Origin: Antedon mediterranea
Lineage: Eukaryota; Echinodermata; Crinoidea; Comatulida; Antedonidae
Direction of reading: 5' to 3'
DNA length: 64,000 nt
Assembly (NCBI RefSeq): GCF_964355755.1
Contig: NC_092680.1
Span: 6,733,001-6,797,000 of the forward strand
Part shown: positions 59,300-64,000 of the stretch, piece after piece
Layout of the letters: each line of letters begins with the position of its first letter
Numbering within the stretch: position 1 is the first letter of the stretch
Notes under the pieces: generated by a model
What the model was told of the DNA's origin: nothing
The model's input: only the letters and a program-made list of their open reading frames with translations
Database searches by the model: none
Position numbers and translations under genes: made by a program

Positions 59300-62200
59300 A
59301 TTTATTTTGATAAAATATTTTTTATGTACTGTATGAGAGTTGAATTAAGAGTTACAAGTTTCCTTAAGTTTGTACAGTTCAAATCTTTGTGGTCTACTCC
59401 AAGTAACTAAGTTTGAAAGCAGTTTAGTGATATGCCACTCTCCAAATTAATGTTAATTTGTGGCTATTCTTCCACTCAAAATGATCAGGATGTTTAATGA
59501 TTAATGTCAAAACTTAATTAAAAGTACTGAAACCATGTTATGGTTTGGTTCTATTATTCTCCTCCTTTGAGTCAAATATTTGTTTAATTTCAATCTAAGT
59601 CTTACATGCATTTTTAACAAAAATGTGCAATCATTGGGACTTTGGCAACAAACTTTGTTATGCCCTATCATTCCTTATTGTACAAAATTGTTTGTAATGT
59701 TAGATATTTTGTTTGCAGGTTTTCTTTTTAAAGTAAAAATGTTGATGTTTTCAAACCCTGTCTGAAAGCTGTAACTAAAAAAAATGTCAATATGATTAGT
59801 GTTATTTACTTTCAGCCGAGATATGCCATCATTAGTCGGGGGTTCAAAAACATTTCATTTTAAATTGAGAGCCGAACGTCTATTATCGACCAATAAATGG
59901 TAAGCGGTGACTGTTGATATGAATTCAACCGATAGAAGTTTATGTTACGCCATTAACAGCTAAAAGAAGCCGCTGGTAAAATATAGCATTTTGGTGTTAA
60001 CCTTTTAGGCTGTTTATTATTACGAGCATAGACACTGAATCAAGTAGTTGAGATATTTTGACAAGAGGGATGTCTTAGGATTTGCGGTTTTGTTTGGTGT
60101 CCTCTCAGTTGAAGCACTAATAATTTATTATTTTCTTAGTGCATATTGGCTGTTTTCAAATAGGAACGCATGTTTGTTTCTTTTTATAACTTTGTATATA
60201 AAGCAAAAAACTCATGAACTGAGGTGGATTTATAGGATTAGAGGTGTAGCAAGTGGGGCCATGGGGAGTTGCAATTGTACTGGATACCTATTCTTACATT
60301 TAAGTACATAATTTACCTACTAGAAGATAGAAGACTATTTTTTGAATGGTTTTTAGGCCTTTTTCTGCTGCATGTCAAGAACAACTGTTTATTTTAAATT
60401 TAAAAAAAATACAATTTATATAGCAATATGTACATTCTTTTGTCCTATAAACCATTGAAATTTTAATATAGAGTCAAAATGCAATGCAGTCATGCGGTCA
60501 AATGGTAAAGATACTCTGATGGTGAATTGAAGGTCAATGGCGGTCAACTAACCATTATTTTATATATCTAAAATATGCACAGCTAAATGACGTCTCAAAA
60601 CCTAATCATTTGTATGTTTTTAACCATTATTTTTAGGCGGCCTCTAACCGGTTAATTGAATGTGTCGTTTTTCTGCTGCCATGAAGTTGGGGGTAATTTT
60701 TTTGACACAGTTATTCGCTTGCATCAGAAACAGTCCCATTTAAAATGTCATTTCAAAAACACAGAAATATATCTGTTAAGTTTCAATCAACACTGCATGA
60801 ATAAATTGCTTTGAAATTGAGTCAAATCGCTTGAACCCACAACCTTGATCTTAGAAGGCATGGTTAAACTTGTCTATACCACAGTTCACTCACTGTCCTA
60901 TTGTGAACTTTATTATATCTTTTAATAAATTAATGAAAAGGATATTGAGTGTTGGCAGGAGGAAAGTGTTTAAATTTAATGTTGATTTTAGTTTTGTGGT
61001 TAAAATTATATACATTTTTTAAATCCCATTTTGCGTGTTGAAATAAAGTCAGGTGAATGCCAAACAATTACCGAAACTCGTATTTGTTTATGTTTACTTA
61101 TTTGTTTACTTGTATAGCGACTCTTGTAATGTCTATTGAGAGCCTCTCGTTTATAGACTCTCAGAAATTTCTTAAATGAATTGTATACATTTTTTTTTCA
61201 GTCTTTATGAGCCAAAATAAAAGTTTACTTTGTTTTCTTCTGTATTTTGGTCTGCTAAAGAACTTTACCAGTCTGTAATTTCCAGGTTTTTCATAACAAT
61301 TGATTTTTCTTTTTACTTTTACTGTACTTTCTTTTAATCATAGCTTTATTCTGCGTGGTCGAAGAAAGTGTGGTCAAATCCACTTAGTATTATAAATTAG
61401 TTGGAAATGATCCTGTCAGGTTTTAGTATCAAATTGAAATATACAGCTCAAATAGAATGCATAACATGAAGACTAATGAAGTTATTATGGGTGTGACCAT
61501 CTCAATTAAATCCTCTGTCAAAGGGTCACTGTCTCTATTAATGTTTCCGTTATTTGGTTGCCAGGAATGGTTAGTGGTTTATCACAATTTATAACAAACA
61601 GTTGCCGATCATTCCTACTAGTGTAATTCTTGAATTGGAAAAAGTAAATTTGTATATAGCTGTAATTTTTGTTTCTTTCACCAATGTTTCTTCTGAATAT
61701 TTGGTTGCCAGGTAAAATAATAATCAGATAAATTGAATACTAATTTCAATTTTTATGGGCAGGTTACAATCTAAAACATTTATGTTTGTATTGTTTTGAT
61801 GGAAACACGACAAGGCTTATTTCAGCTGGTGTGTATTCAGAAACCTTGCCTTTTCTTTATTTCTTGAGGAGTTCTTTTACTTTACATTTTTATCATGATG
61901 GGAAGGAAGTTATAAAGTCATTGGAGGACTAGACATAAATGTAATAACAACCAAGAAATGAACGTATATGAACCATTGCTTAAACTTTTGAATGTTCTAT
62001 ATTCCAAAAAACAGCAAATTTTGACATTTCAAGTTCAAGAGAAATATTTCATTGGCCTTTTTTTCTTATGTTCTATATTTTTTATTTAATTTACCTTTTT
62101 TAATTTGATTTTTTACAAGGATAGATTAGTCCGATTATACCTTAGATCAAGAAAGTTTAAAAAAGCGGTATGGGAGTATGGATATCAAGAAAATAGTTCC

Positions 62201-63700
62201 AAGCCATTCTTTATTTATTCACTGGTTGCATTTTTCGAAACATACCAACTCATCTAAATTCAGATCTGTTAATAAAATTATTATATTTTTGAAAAAAAAA
62301 ATTTGAATCATATTTGTAACAGGAAGAAACCACAATATTCAATCATTCACTAATGTCACTTGTACGTCATTGATTCCTACTCATTTGGTGACGTCATGCA
62401 TTGTGTCCTTGTGGGAATTAATGTACCCAACAGAATATCAATTCATATTCTACAGTTAGAACTACATTTTTAAAAGTAAAAACTTATTTAAATTGTGCGT
62501 TATATGTCACAATGAATTCCTGCCAGCTGGTTTGAATCAATAGCATAGACACGAAGTTACATACTTCACCATTAATAAGAAGTTAAATGTCAGTTTACTT
62601 TGATACAATTAATTTCAATTAATGTTAAATTCTTTACTCTTAAGTTTGGCATAAAGTAGTTTATGTTTTGGCATTATATTTTAGTTGTAATTTTAAATCT
62701 CAAAAGTAGTAGTAGTAGTAGATACTTGATTGTTAGCACTTAATATTTGATTTGTGTTAGAGATTGTATTAGACTTAGAGGAAATAGATTAGATAGAAAG
62801 TAGTGAAAGTGTACATAATAAAATACTACTAATTTGATCAGATTCATTTAACAATAAAATATATATGGCAAAATAAATAAAATGGTAAGTTTCACACCTT
62901 TCATGCCTAATAAAGTTTTAAAGCCCTTTCATATGACTTTTTTTTAATTGTTTATTTATTTTTTTTTTTTAAAGAATCATTCAATTTTATGCCTATATCA
63001 AAATGTTATGATTGTGTAAACAGCAACTGGACTTTTAAAGTATCATTCTCATGTTGGTACATTAGAACCATGTTTTTAAAAATGTGAAACTAAATTATTT
63101 TTATTTGGCCTATACACAGTAACATTTAATTTTGGAATGGTCAAATAAACAATATGTACCTGAAAACAGTGTTGTATTTTCCTTCTTATCCTGTACAAGA
63201 GAAAACATTTTGCCAAAAGTTCAATCAATTGATTTTGAATTACAGACATAAGTTAGACATACAGGAAATTTCAATTCATTGAAATGTCCTGTTTCTCCTG
63301 TAGTTTTTGAAGGCATACACAAGTTTATAAAAACCACTATTTCAAGAAATGACTTTATATTCACATACAGTAATAACTTTCTGCCTTATCAAATTATGTG
63401 GTACATTTAATTTGTTAAACGAGACAGAAAGATGGGTTAACTTTTAAACCTAGGTTGTTCAGTGCTGAATCATATTGCAATGCAATCTCAAAGGATTTCT
63501 TGAACAAGTTTAGAAAATTATAAAAATATTATGCAGTTAAGATCTGCCAATTGAAGAATGCCAAATCATGGAAAAGAAAGCGATTTCATTGAGAAATTAT
63601 TTTGAACTGGAAAAGTCAACATTTAAACTCATTCTACATTGTGTAGCTGGGCTATAATATTTCATGCTTTCAATTAAACATGAAGGGTACAGTACCTTTT
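59300..63700. other. Intergenic, no confirmed gene
   Basis: AT-rich with several more complex islands (59.81-60.11, 60.59-60.76, 61.36-61.62 kb) that could be regulatory. A short TAGTAG microsatellite lies near 62707. Confidence 0.4.
59816..59899 (+). CDS. Weak candidate exon of an unidentified gene
   Basis: TTTACTTTCAG precedes and GTAAGC follows an 84-base segment that is open in one frame (RDMPSLVGGSKTFHFKLRAE then RLLSTNK). It has no partner exon in the window and no recognised family, so it may simply be part of a complex non-coding island. Confidence 0.2.
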
Positions 63701-63701
63701 C

Positions 63702-63789
63702 TTAAAGGGTAGCTCCGGGTTTAACTATAGTTGGATATCATCAATGTATGCATTTCATAAAATAGAAACCGGAGCTACTGTCCCTTTAA
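63702..63789. mobile_element. 88-bp TTAA-flanked MITE
   Basis: TTAAAGGGTAGCTCCGGGTT and AACCGGAGCTACTGTCCCTTTAA. A related end (CTACAGCTATCCTTTA) closes the window at 63985-64000. Confidence 0.75.
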
Positions 63790-64000
63790 TGTTGATCGGA
63801 AATTCACCAATATCACCAGTATATAAATCAAAAGAACAATCAATTTTTTGAAATACTATTTTTTTACAAAAATCTTAAATCGTTTAATGATTGTAAGTCA
63901 TTTTTTTCTTATAACATACAAAAAATGTAGCACATTCAGAGTTAATTTTCAATGTTAGAAAGGTTTTAAATTTTTATTTTAAAACTACAGCTATCCTTTA

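Overview
The window looks like animal nuclear DNA: AT-rich, intron-containing genes with GT-AG splice sites, tRNA- and 5S-derived SINEs, a jockey/CR1-type LINE and many inverted-repeat elements. The abundance of CCTAGG/AGGCCT-rich simple sequence and the similarity of the SMG5 and CDK7 exons to vertebrate proteins suggest an invertebrate deuterostome, most likely an echinoderm. The species is inference.

Layout. 1-11.13 kb: twelve coding exons of SMG5 on the minus strand, first exon at 11.06-11.13 kb, 3' end beyond the left edge. Its introns hold a 5'-truncated LINE, SINEs, MITEs and a TIR element full of tandem repeats. 11.5-15.5 kb: a possible 60-aa minus-strand gene, then a two-exon plus-strand gene for an acidic, probably disordered 846-aa protein that I cannot name. 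16.836-26.993 kb: a 10.16-kb long-TIR mobile element, bounded by an exact 9-bp target-site duplication. It carries one intact 1550-aa reading frame whose C-terminal third keeps the full acidic-residue pattern of a FEN1/XPG-type flap nuclease. Its subterminal arms contain 289-bp tandem repeats rich in CTTAAG palindromes. Its left arm was later hit by a 1.96-kb minisatellite-armed element with its own 8-bp duplication. 27.0-28.8 kb: GC-rich flank, then three adjacent MITE copies directly upstream of CDK7. 28.818-40.656 kb: CDK7, ten coding exons, plus strand, 349 aa. Intron 1 holds another nest of TIR elements, including a minus-strand coding exon of unknown origin; intron 8 holds a 5S-rRNA-derived SINE. 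40.7-64 kb: no convincing gene, but SINEs, MITEs, a LINE fragment, a 3.9-kb foldback element and a few complex stretches that could be conserved regulatory DNA.

How it fits together. SMG5 (nonsense-mediated decay) and CDK7 (CDK-activating kinase/TFIIH) are ordinary housekeeping genes. The notable content is the mobile DNA between them, chiefly the nuclease-encoding long-TIR element, whose mechanism of movement cannot be assigned to a standard DDE superfamily by eye.
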